From contig NZ_CP025113.1 of assembly GCF_002831585.1 (NCBI RefSeq), positions 3,115,001 through 3,179,000 on the forward strand: a DNA stretch of 64,000 bases, written 5' to 3'. Positions 52,436 through 59,926 of the stretch are shown in pieces (position 1 is the first letter of the stretch; each line of letters starts with the position of its first letter). The position numbers were made by a program, and so were the translations under genes. This stretch comes from Bradyrhizobium sp. SK17 (lineage in GTDB: Bacteria; Pseudomonadota; Alphaproteobacteria; Rhizobiales; Xanthobacteraceae). Below the pieces are notes generated by a model. The model did no database searches and was not told the origin of the DNA. It was given only the letters and a program-made list of their open reading frames with translations.

Positions 52436-53688
52436 ATGATGCTGTCGCTTCCCAAAACCAAGATACGCGTCCTGTTGCTGGAGGGCGTGAACGATTCCGC
52501 GGTCCGGATGTTCGAGGCGAACGGCTACACCGAGCTGCAACGCCTGCCTAAGGCGCTGGGACCCGCGGAGCTCAGGCAGGCGCTGTCGGGGTCCATATGC
52601 TGGGCATTCGCTCGCGGACCCAATTGACCGCGGAGATTCTTGATGCCGCCGACCGCCTGCTGGTCGTCGGGTGCTTCTCGGTCGGCACCAACCAGGTCGA
52701 TCTCGATGCCGCGCGAAAGCTCGGGATCCCGGTCTTCAATGCGCCATACTCCAACACGCGCAGCGTGGCCGAGCTGACCATCGCTGAAATCGTGATGCTG
52801 TTCCGCCGGATCTTTCCGCGGTCGGTCTCCGCGCATGCCGGCGGTTGGGACAAGTCCGCCGACGGCAGCCGCGAGGTGCGCGGCAAGACGCTCGGCATCG
52901 TCGGCTACGGCAATATCGGCTCGCAGCTGTCGAACCTCGCGGAAGCGATGGGCATGCGCGTGATCTATTTCGATCACACCGACAAGCTGCGTCACGGCAA
53001 CACCGAGCCGGTCGACACGCTCGACGAACTGCTCGCGGCCAGCGATGTCGTCTCGCTGCACGTGCCGGAGACGCCGGCGACCGCCAACATGATCGGCGCG
53101 GCCCAGCTTCGGCTGATGAAGCCCGAGGCGTATCTGATCAACAACTCACGCGGCACGGTGGTCGATCTCGACGCGCTGGCGAGTGCCTTGCGTGAGGGCC
53201 GGCTGGCGGGCGCGGCGGTCGATGTGTTTCCGGTCGAGCCGGTGTCGAACGAGGCGCGCTTCGTCTCGCCGTTGCAGGGACTGCCCAACGTCATCCTGAC
53301 GCCGCATGTCGGCGGCTCGACGGAGGAAGCGCAGGATCGCATCGGCGGCGAGGTGGCGCGCAAGTTGATCGACTATTCCGATGTCGGCTCGACCTTCGGC
53401 GCAGTCAATTTTCCACAGGTGCAATTGCCGGCGCGACCGACCGGCACCCGGTTCATCCATGTTCACCGCAACGTTCCCGGCGTCATGCGCCAGGTCAACG
53501 ACGCGCTCTCCCGGCACGGCATCAACATCCTGGCGCAGTATCTACAGACCGACCCGGAGGTCGGCTACGTCGTGCTGGAGACCGACGTGGTGGGCGGCGA
53601 GGGCGAGGCGCTGCTCGCCGATCTGAGGGCCATCGACGGCACCATCCGCGCCCGGGTGCTGTACGACCAGAACCGGCCGCAGGGGTGA
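52436..53688 (+). CDS. serA: D-3-phosphoglycerate dehydrogenase, frameshifted near codon 51
   Basis: The first ~51 residues (KIRVLLLEGVNDSAVRMFEA, ANGYTELQRLPKALGPAELR) lie in one frame and the remainder (MLGIRSRTQLTAEILDAADR on) in another. One extra G in the run of four at 52588-52591 would join them into a ~417-residue SerA. KTLGIVGYGNIGSQLSNLAE is the NAD motif. LINNSRGTVVDLDALASAL (Arg), VDVFPVEPVSNEA (Glu) and VILTPHVGGSTEEAQDRI (His) are catalytic. The C-terminal ACT domain (FIHVHRNVPGVMRQVNDALS) should bind serine for feedback. It catalyses the first step of serine synthesis. As written, the N-terminal lobe is out of frame. Confidence 0.9.
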
Positions 53689-53697
53689 TCGAGCAGG

Positions 53698-55137
53698 TCA
53701 GTCCGCCGAGAAGCCGAACGGGACGCTCGAGGTTCTGAAATCGTCGGGAAGGATCTCGCGCCCGATCGGCGGCGCCGATCGCGCCGCGCATCGCGGACGA
53801 TGGCAGACGCGGCAGGCGACGCCGATCGGTGTGGGCTCTTCGGCGTTCGGCCCCTGTCCCTCGCGCGTGTAGATCAGCTGGCTCGCATGCTCCGCTGCGC
53901 AGCCGATCGCGATCGCGCGCTCGACCCGGATGGCGCCGAACGCGCCGCCGCCGGCGGTCACGGTGCGGGCGATCGAGAAGAAGCGCTGTCCGTCGGGCAA
54001 TTCCAGCCATTGCGTCACGATCTGGCGCGGCGTCTTGAAGATGCCGTGCACCGACCATAGCGGGCACGCGCCGCCATGCTTGGCGAACGGGAAGCCGGCG
54101 CCGTCGAGCAGCTTGGAGATGTTGCCGGCCGGATCGACGCGGATCAGGAAGAACGGCACCTTCTCGAGACCCGGCCGCTGCAGGGTCGTGACACGGTGCG
54201 CCGTCTGCTCGAAGCTGGTGCCGAACTGGCGCGCCAGTGCTTCCAGATCGTAGCGACGCGCCTCGACTGCCTTTGCGAACACGGAGTACGGCATGATCAG
54301 CGCGGCCGCCGCGTAGGCGCCGAGCGCGCGGCGTGCCAGCAACTCGGCGCTCTTGCTGGTGAACTTGCCGTCCTCCACCGCCGCGCTGATCTCGTCTTCG
54401 AGTTCGAGATAGGCGAGCTGCTTGGCCAATTGAAAGTTGAGGCCCGCGGTGTCGAGCGAGTCCTCGAGCAGCAATTGCCTGCGGTGCATGTCCAGCCGCC
54501 GGATCGAGCCGAGCATGACGTTGGGCGGCAGATAGCGGACCTGGAGCTTGTGACGCTCGCGCAGTCGCTCGATAAATCCGGCCGGGCCGGCCGGCTCGTG
54601 GACGAGGCGTTCGGCTGCGTCGTCGAGATTGGCGAAATTGTTGCGCCGCGCGGCGAGGAACCGCCTGACCTCCGCGACCGGATCATTGGCGTCGAAATTC
54701 TCCTGCCCCGGAAAGGACGCGCCGCCTGCGAGGTCCGGCGCGCTTCGCTCCGCCAGCGCCAGCTGTTCCTCGCGATAGGCGGTGTAGAGGCGCAGGAACG
54801 CCTCGGTCATGCCGGGATAGCTGACCGCGAGGTCGCTGACCTCGAGCGCGGGGATGTCGATGTCGGCGAACATCGGTTCCTTCAGGATCGACTGCATGCG
54901 CGCGGTGTGATCGGCGCCGCCGTCGCCGGCGAGATCGGCCAGATCGATCTTGTAGGTGCGGGCGAGGCGAAGCAGCATGTCGGCGGTCACCGGCCGCTGA
55001 TTGCGTTCCAGCAGCGCGACATAGGGGGCGGAGATCTCCAGATCGGCTGCCATGTCGGCCTGGGTCAGCCCGAGATCGCGCCGCAGCCGGCGCAGCCGGG
55101 GCCCCATGAAAACGGAACGGGCGCTTGAGGTTGCCAT
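53698..55137 (-). CDS. XRE-type regulator with IrrE-like and DUF2083 domains (RamB/ScfR-like)
   Basis: A 479-residue regulator. The N-terminal helix-turn-helix is RLRRLRRDLGLTQADMAADL, then EISAPYVALLERNQRPVTAD. The middle has an IrrE-like peptidase fold (LNFQLAKQLAYLELEDEISA) without the HExxH zinc motif. The C-terminal DUF2083 domain ends with CRVCHRPRCAARSAPPIGRE, whose cysteines are conserved in the family. Relatives (RamB in actinobacteria, ScfR-like) sense acyl-CoA or C2 status and control glyoxylate-cycle genes. It is divergent from aceA with palindromic sites between, a strong sign that it controls aceA. Confidence 0.9.
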   Translation of the reverse strand: MATSSARSVFMGPRLRRLRRDLGLTQADMAADLEISAPYVALLERNQRPVTADMLLRLARTYKIDLADLAGDGGADHTARMQSILKEPMFADIDIPALEVSDLAVSYPGMTEAFLRLYTAYREEQLALAERSAPDLAGGASFPGQENFDANDPVAEVRRFLAARRNNFANLDDAAERLVHEPAGPAGFIERLRERHKLQVRYLPPNVMLGSIRRLDMHRRQLLLEDSLDTAGLNFQLAKQLAYLELEDEISAAVEDGKFTSKSAELLARRALGAYAAAALIMPYSVFAKAVEARRYDLEALARQFGTSFEQTAHRVTTLQRPGLEKVPFFLIRVDPAGNISKLLDGAGFPFAKHGGACPLWSVHGIFKTPRQIVTQWLELPDGQRFFSIARTVTAGGGAFGAIRVERAIAIGCAAEHASQLIYTREGQGPNAEEPTPIGVACRVCHRPRCAARSAPPIGREILPDDFRTSSVPFGFSAD

Positions 55138-55152
55138 CGCCTAATCCATCGA

Positions 55153-55169
55153 TTGTAAGATTCTTACAA
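55153..55169. promoter_or_regulatory. Perfect palindrome between the regulator gene and aceA
   Basis: TTGTAAG-ATT-CTTACAA, a 17-base perfect inverted repeat 16 bases upstream of the regulator gene's start and 113 bases before the aceA ATG. A second related site, CTTGTAAGTTATGACAAG, lies at 55184-55201. Two sites with shared TTGTAAG half-sites fit binding by a dimeric regulator. Confidence 0.6.
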
Positions 55170-55183
55170 CAATACAATAGTTT

Positions 55184-55201
55184 CTTGTAAGTTATGACAA
55201 G
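55184..55201. promoter_or_regulatory. Second, imperfect operator-like site upstream of aceA
   Basis: CTTGT-AAGTTATG-ACAAG shares the half-site TTGTAAG with the perfect palindrome about 31 bases away (three helical turns), measured between half-site starts. This spacing suits cooperative binding on one face of DNA. Confidence 0.45.
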
Positions 55202-55282
55202 TTTTCCGCGCCAGGTCTAGCTCCCGGCGAGACTGGGCTTACAAAAGAGCCCAGTTATTTCGTCACCGAAGGGATCACGGAC

Positions 55283-56920
55283 ATGAACTTCCAACCGCGC
55301 GGGATCAGCGACCGGGCCATCCAGGGACCGGCTTCCTATCAGAGCGAGCTTGAGGCGGCCGAAGCGCTGCTCAAGACCAAGGACACCTGGAACGGCGTTA
55401 CCGCCGAGGCCGTGGCGCGCATGCGCCTGCAGAACCGCTTCAAGACCGGTCTGGACGTCGCCCGTTACACGGCTGCGCTGATGCGCGCCGACATGGCCGC
55501 CTATGACGCCGACAGCACCAAGTACACCCAGTCGCTCGGCTGCTGGCACGGCTTCATCGCGCAGCAGAAGCTGATCTCGGTCAAGAAGCACTTCGGCAAC
55601 ACCGATCGCCGCTACCTCTATCTCTCGGGCTGGATGATCGCCGCGCTGCGCTCCGAGTTCGGCCCGCTGCCCGACCAGTCGATGCACGAGAAGACCTCGG
55701 TGCCGGCGCTGATCGAAGAGCTCTACACCTTCCTGCGTCAGGCGGATTCCCGCGAACTGAACGATATCTTCCGCGCGCTCGATGCGGCCCGCAAGGAAGG
55801 CGACAAGGCCAAGGAAAAGGCGCTGATCGAGAAGATCGACAACTTCCAGACCCACGTCGTGCCCGTCATCGCCGACATCGACGCCGGCTTCGGCAACGCC
55901 GAGGCGACCTATCTGCTCGCCAAGAAGATGATCGAGGCGGGCGCCTGCGCCTTGCAGATCGAGAACCAGGTCTCGGACGAGAAGCAGTGCGGTCACCAGG
56001 ATGGCAAGGTCACCGTGCCGCATGAGGTGTTCATCGCCAAGATCCGCGCCTGCCGCCATGCGTTCCTCGAGCTCGGCGTCGAGGACGGCGTCATCGTGAC
56101 CCGCACCGACTCGCTCGGCGCCGGCCTGACCCAGCAGATCGCAGTCAGCCACAAGCCCGGCGACCTCGGCGACCAGTACAACAGCTTCCTGGATTGCGAG
56201 GAAGTGACGGCCGCCAATGCGCGCAACGGCGACGTCATCATCAACCAGAACGGCAAGATGATGCGTCCGAAGCGTCTGCCCAGCAACCTCTACCAGTTCC
56301 GTCCCGGCACCGGTGCGGATCGCTGCGTGCTCGACTGCATCACCTCGCTGCAGAACGGCGCCGACCTGTTGTGGATCGAGACCGAGAAGCCGCATATCGA
56401 GCAGATCGCCTCGATGGTCGACCGCATCCGCAAGGTCATTCCGAACGCCAAGCTGGCCTACAACAACTCGCCGTCGTTCAACTGGACCATCAACTTCCGT
56501 TGGCAGGTCTACGACGCGATGAAGGAAGCCGGCAAGGACGTCAGCAAGTACAACCGTGCCGAGCTGATGAAGCCGGAATACGACGAGACGCCGCTGGCGA
56601 TCGAAGCCGACGAGCGCATCCGTACCTTCCAGGCGGATTCGGCCAAGCGCGCCGGCATCTTCCACCATCTGATCACGTTGCCGACCTATCACACGGCGGC
56701 GCTGTCGACCGACAACCTCGCGAAGGAGTATTTCGGCGAGCAGGGCATGCTGGGCTATGTCAAGAACGTGCAGCGCGCGGAGATCCGTCAGGGCATCGCC
56801 TGCGCCAAGCATCAGAACATGGCGGGCTCGGACATCGGCGACGATCACAAGGAGTACTTCGCCGGTGAGGCTGCCCTCAAGGCGGGCGGCGCCCACAACA
56901 CGATGAACCAGTTCGGCTAA
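55283..56920 (+). CDS. aceA: Isocitrate lyase
   Basis: A 545-residue isocitrate lyase of the long class. The active-site loop is NQVSDEKQCGHQDGKVTVPH, with the catalytic Cys in KQCGH. VPVIADIDAGFGNAEATYLL and VIVTRTDSLGAGLTQQIAVS are metal- and substrate-binding segments; NNSPSFNWTINFRWQVYDAM is typical. It splits isocitrate to succinate and glyoxylate, letting cells grow on acetate or fatty acids. Malate synthase is not in the window. It is divergent from a RamB/ScfR-like regulator with palindromic sites between. A terminator follows. Confidence 0.97.
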   Translation: MNFQPRGISDRAIQGPASYQSELEAAEALLKTKDTWNGVTAEAVARMRLQNRFKTGLDVARYTAALMRADMAAYDADSTKYTQSLGCWHGFIAQQKLISVKKHFGNTDRRYLYLSGWMIAALRSEFGPLPDQSMHEKTSVPALIEELYTFLRQADSRELNDIFRALDAARKEGDKAKEKALIEKIDNFQTHVVPVIADIDAGFGNAEATYLLAKKMIEAGACALQIENQVSDEKQCGHQDGKVTVPHEVFIAKIRACRHAFLELGVEDGVIVTRTDSLGAGLTQQIAVSHKPGDLGDQYNSFLDCEEVTAANARNGDVIINQNGKMMRPKRLPSNLYQFRPGTGADRCVLDCITSLQNGADLLWIETEKPHIEQIASMVDRIRKVIPNAKLAYNNSPSFNWTINFRWQVYDAMKEAGKDVSKYNRAELMKPEYDETPLAIEADERIRTFQADSAKRAGIFHHLITLPTYHTAALSTDNLAKEYFGEQGMLGYVKNVQRAEIRQGIACAKHQNMAGSDIGDDHKEYFAGEAALKAGGAHNTMNQFG

Positions 56921-56948
56921 TCGCCCGAACGGATCAAGATATCGGCGG

Positions 56949-56987
56949 ACAGGCGGGATTGCGCGGCAGTCCCGCCTGTTTCTTTTT
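56949..56987 (+). terminator. Rho-independent terminator after aceA
   Basis: ACAGGCGGGA and TCCCGCCTGT form a 10-bp stem around an ~11-base loop, followed by TTCTTTTT. It lies 29 bases after the aceA stop. Confidence 0.85.
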
Positions 56988-57132
56988 GGGCGGGGCGGTT
57001 TCGACCATGCTGACACGGTCGGGGCCGCCCCGTTGCGTTTGCATACCCTTCCCTCAAGACCCGGCGCATGTGTGGAGGTTCACGCATTCGACATGCGCAT
57101 GATACCTTGCCAATTCGAGGGTACGCCACGCG

Positions 57133-57660
57133 ATGAATGTCGGGCACTACACATCCGCCGTCGCCAGCTCTGCCGTGATGGAGCGGCTCAAGCCGTTCGA
57201 TCCACGCGTCGTCGGAACGCTGCCGCTCGACCTGGCCGTGCCGGGCAGCGACATCGATATCGTCTGTCATGCGTTCGATCCCGACGCGTTCGCCGAGATC
57301 ATCTGGACCCACTATCGATCAGCCGCCGATTTTGCGCTCTACCGATGGACCTCGGACACGCGGCCGGTGATTGCCCGCTTCATGTGGGACGGTTGGCCAT
57401 TCGAACTGTTCGGTGACCACCGCCCGGTCGACCGGCAGCCGGGCTGGATCCATTTCGATGTCGAACGGCGGCTGCTTGCGCTGGACGACGGACGGCTGCG
57501 GCGAGCCGTCAGCAGATTGAGGGCAGGTGGCCTCAAGACCGAGCCTGCGTTCGCCGCCGTGCTCGGGATATCGGGCGATCCCTACCGCGGACTGCTTGAG
57601 CTTGCGGCCGCCACCGACGCCGCGTTGCGCGCGCGGATCGCGGCATGCGATCTCGCCTGA
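57133..57660 (+). CDS. DUF4269 family protein (nucleotidyltransferase-like)
   Basis: A 175-residue protein. RVVGTLPLDLAVPGSDIDIV is a nucleotidyltransferase-like GS-x-DxD motif, and IARFMWDGWPFELFGDHRPV is a later strand. GLKTEPAFAAVLGISGDPYR is in the C-terminal helical region. The pattern matches DUF4269, which is related to the pol-beta superfamily. No function is established. ATG at 57133 has no strong ribosome-binding site; it stands alone between aceA and the convergent PepSY gene, whose stop is 18 bases away. Confidence 0.82.
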   Translation: MNVGHYTSAVASSAVMERLKPFDPRVVGTLPLDLAVPGSDIDIVCHAFDPDAFAEIIWTHYRSAADFALYRWTSDTRPVIARFMWDGWPFELFGDHRPVDRQPGWIHFDVERRLLALDDGRLRRAVSRLRAGGLKTEPAFAAVLGISGDPYRGLLELAAATDAALRARIAACDLA

Positions 57661-57677
57661 TCACCGGTCTATGAACT

Positions 57678-58919
57678 TCATTCGCCCGGAACGAGGTGGC
57701 CGACTGGCGGCCGTGCGAGGCGCCGGTGCCTGCGGCGGGATAGATAGAGCAGGACGCCGGTCACCACGAACAGCGGCATCATGGCGGCGGCGAGCATGAA
57801 AGCGAGCTTGCCGGGCCATCCCAGGATGGCGCCGCGGTGGATGTCGAGCACGGCGGCAAGGACGCGCTCGCCGGACGTCTTGTCTGCATAACGATCCGAC
57901 GCGATGACGCGACCGGTGACGGCATCGATACGGAACTCGTCACGGACGCTCTCAAGCGACGAGTCCCGTGACCATGACCGCACGCGCACGGCGGTGCCCG
58001 CACCCGCCGGCAGGGTCAGCAGCGCCCGTCCGTAATCGTTGTTCTCCTGCTGCAGGAACGCGGTCCAGACACGATCGAAGCCGAGCGGCTTTGCTTCGGC
58101 CTTGCTTGTATCAACCTTGTTCGTATCAGCCTTGTTGGTATCGGCCTTGGCGTCAATTTTGCCCTCGGTTGCCGCCGCGCCGCGCGGCGGCTTGGGTTGC
58201 ATCGCGGCCGCCGTGGTCTGGGGCCGCGCCAACAGCCAGTTGGCGCCGGCCTTGTACCATTCGAACGAATACCAGAGGCCGGTCAGCGTCATCACCAGAT
58301 AGACCGGCAGCACCCAGGTGCCGATCACGGCGTGCAGGGAGCGATGCAGGCCACGCCCGCGCAGCCCCAGATTTGGCTTCAGCCACATCTTCACGCTGCG
58401 GGCGCGGTGCGGCCAGCGCAACACCATGCCGGATATCAGCATCACGATCAGGCAGATCGCGGCGGTGCCGGTGATCTTGCGGCCGATGCCATTGCCGTCG
58501 CCCGGCAGCAGCATCCACCGATGCAGCTTGCGCACGGTGGCGAAGAAGTCCTCGCCGCGCGGCGAGCCAAGCACGTGCCCATTATAGGGGTCGACATAGA
58601 CCGAGGACGGCCGCGTACCGCCTTCGCTGCGGGCAAAGCGGATGCGTGCCGCGGCCGCTGGGTCGCTGGCCATGGTCACGGCCGAGACCTTGCCGAAGTC
58701 GCCCGCGCCTTGCAGCCGCGCGACCAGTTCGTCCGGCGTCAGCCGCCGCGTTGCGCTGGCATCGACGCGCATGATGTCGCCGTTCAGACCGGCTTCGATT
58801 TCCTCCTCGAAGCTCATCGTCGCGCCGGTGATGCCGACCACCGCCCAGATCAGCGCCAGCGCAAGGCCAATGATGGAATGGACCTGCAGCAACGCGGCCC
58901 TGATCGAGGATTTGTTCAT
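57678..58919 (-). CDS. PepSY-domain inner-membrane protein (iron-regulated type)
   Basis: A 413-residue protein of the PepSY_TM family with four membrane helices: LLQVHSIIGLALALIWAVVG, TAAICLIVMLISGMVLRWPH, LHAVIGTWVLPVYLVMTLTG and GKLAFMLAAAMMPLFVVTGV. The loops hold PepSY-like domains (LTPDELVARLQGAGDFGKVS; LRVRSWSRDSS-like). Relatives lie next to TonB-dependent siderophore receptors and may reduce or process ferric siderophores. Residues ~250-275 carry a short tandem repeat (KADTNKADTNKVDTSKAEAK). The receptor gene lies 1 kb upstream on the same strand. Confidence 0.88.
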   Translation of the reverse strand: MNKSSIRAALLQVHSIIGLALALIWAVVGITGATMSFEEEIEAGLNGDIMRVDASATRRLTPDELVARLQGAGDFGKVSAVTMASDPAAAARIRFARSEGGTRPSSVYVDPYNGHVLGSPRGEDFFATVRKLHRWMLLPGDGNGIGRKITGTAAICLIVMLISGMVLRWPHRARSVKMWLKPNLGLRGRGLHRSLHAVIGTWVLPVYLVMTLTGLWYSFEWYKAGANWLLARPQTTAAAMQPKPPRGAAATEGKIDAKADTNKADTNKVDTSKAEAKPLGFDRVWTAFLQQENNDYGRALLTLPAGAGTAVRVRSWSRDSSLESVRDEFRIDAVTGRVIASDRYADKTSGERVLAAVLDIHRGAILGWPGKLAFMLAAAMMPLFVVTGVLLYLSRRRHRRLARPPVGHLVPGE

Positions 58920-59093
58920 GGGATCAGAAGATGTGGCGCACCGGAACCAGCGGGGCTTGTCGCAATCGCCGCCTATTCAACAGCGCGTCGGGACCCTACC
59001 GAAGAGCTCGCAGCGATGCCACCCACGCCGGTTTGGAATCGATCCAAGCTGCCGCGGGACGCTCCAATGTGTCGGCGGGGTGACGCGCGGGTA

Positions 59094-59783
59094 CTAGCTC
59101 AGCTTGACGGACAGCTCGATGCCGCCCTGGTGCGACAGCAGCACGGAACGAAAGCCGTTGCGCGGATCGCGCACCAGGGAGGTGTAGTCGCGATAATCCT
59201 GCTCGAACAGTTCGACATTGTCGCACAGCACGACCGCGCCGGCCCGGAGCTGCGGGGCCACCACGTCGATGACCGGCCGCACCAGCGGGATCCAGCTGTC
59301 GAGCAGCAGGAAATCCACCGGCCCGCCGGCGTCCTTCAGGGTTTGCCTGGCATCGCCGATGCGGATCTCGACGAAGTCGGAGAGGCCGGCATCGGACAGG
59401 TTCTGCTGTGCGATCGCGGCCTTGCTGGGCTCGATCTCGGTTCCGATCACCACGCCTTCGCCGCCGAAGTCCCGCATATTGTCGCGTACGGCCGCAGCGA
59501 GGTAGATCGTCGAGACGCCGAACGAGGTGCCGAATTCGACGACGCGCGTGGCGCGAAGCGAGCGGCACAGCAGATAGCAAAGGTCGCACTTTTCCGGGTC
59601 GAGCGCGACCAGCTTGTCGCGCACGAAGCTCATGTCGTCAGCGGAGCCGGGATTGGTTGGGCCGCTGCCGGCGCGCCGCTTGGCGTCGTAGTATCGCCGC
59701 ATCTCCGGGGATTGCTGGGTCTCGAGGTCTCGCAGCCGCGCCAACACCGTTTCGGCGCGCGGATCGCACAACACATTGCTCAT
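59094..59783 (-). CDS. Class I SAM-dependent O-methyltransferase
   Basis: A 229-residue methyltransferase. RATRVVEFGTSFGVSTIYLA is the SAM-binding motif I (E-x-GxxxG), VVIGTEIEPSKAAIAQQNLS motif II, and GGPVDFLLLDSWIPLVRPVI the post-motif with the metal-ligand-like Asp of catechol-type enzymes. RAGAVVLCDNVELFEQDYRD carries a further Asp/Asn. The substrate is unknown; neighbours suggest a siderophore or catechol. AGGTGA precedes the ATG at 59783. It lies between the siderophore receptor and the PepSY gene. Confidence 0.88.
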   Translation of the reverse strand: MSNVLCDPRAETVLARLRDLETQQSPEMRRYYDAKRRAGSGPTNPGSADDMSFVRDKLVALDPEKCDLCYLLCRSLRATRVVEFGTSFGVSTIYLAAAVRDNMRDFGGEGVVIGTEIEPSKAAIAQQNLSDAGLSDFVEIRIGDARQTLKDAGGPVDFLLLDSWIPLVRPVIDVVAPQLRAGAVVLCDNVELFEQDYRDYTSLVRDPRNGFRSVLLSHQGGIELSVKLS

Positions 59784-59821
59784 GACGTCACCTTCTGGAT
59801 CATCAGCAGCTGCATCTAAAG

Positions 59822-59836
59822 TCGAATATCCTTCGA
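59822..59836. promoter_or_regulatory. Palindrome upstream of the O-methyltransferase gene
   Basis: TCGAA-TATCC-TTCGA, a perfect 5-bp inverted repeat with a 5-base spacer, 39-53 bases before the ATG at 59783. It is AT-rich against a GC-rich background. Could be an operator; the regulator is unknown. Confidence 0.3.
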
Positions 59837-59926
59837 AATTTGTCAACGCTGATTTTGCCGCGGCGGCCAGCCGCGGATTGGCGCGCCGGCAAATACTGCG
59901 CCATCTCGAAACCGGAATTCGCGTCG

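Noticed and set aside
55980..56020. KQCGH instead of KKCGH in isocitrate lyase as a possible inactivating change
   Set aside because: The long class of bacterial isocitrate lyases commonly has EKQCGHQDGK, so the active site looks normal.
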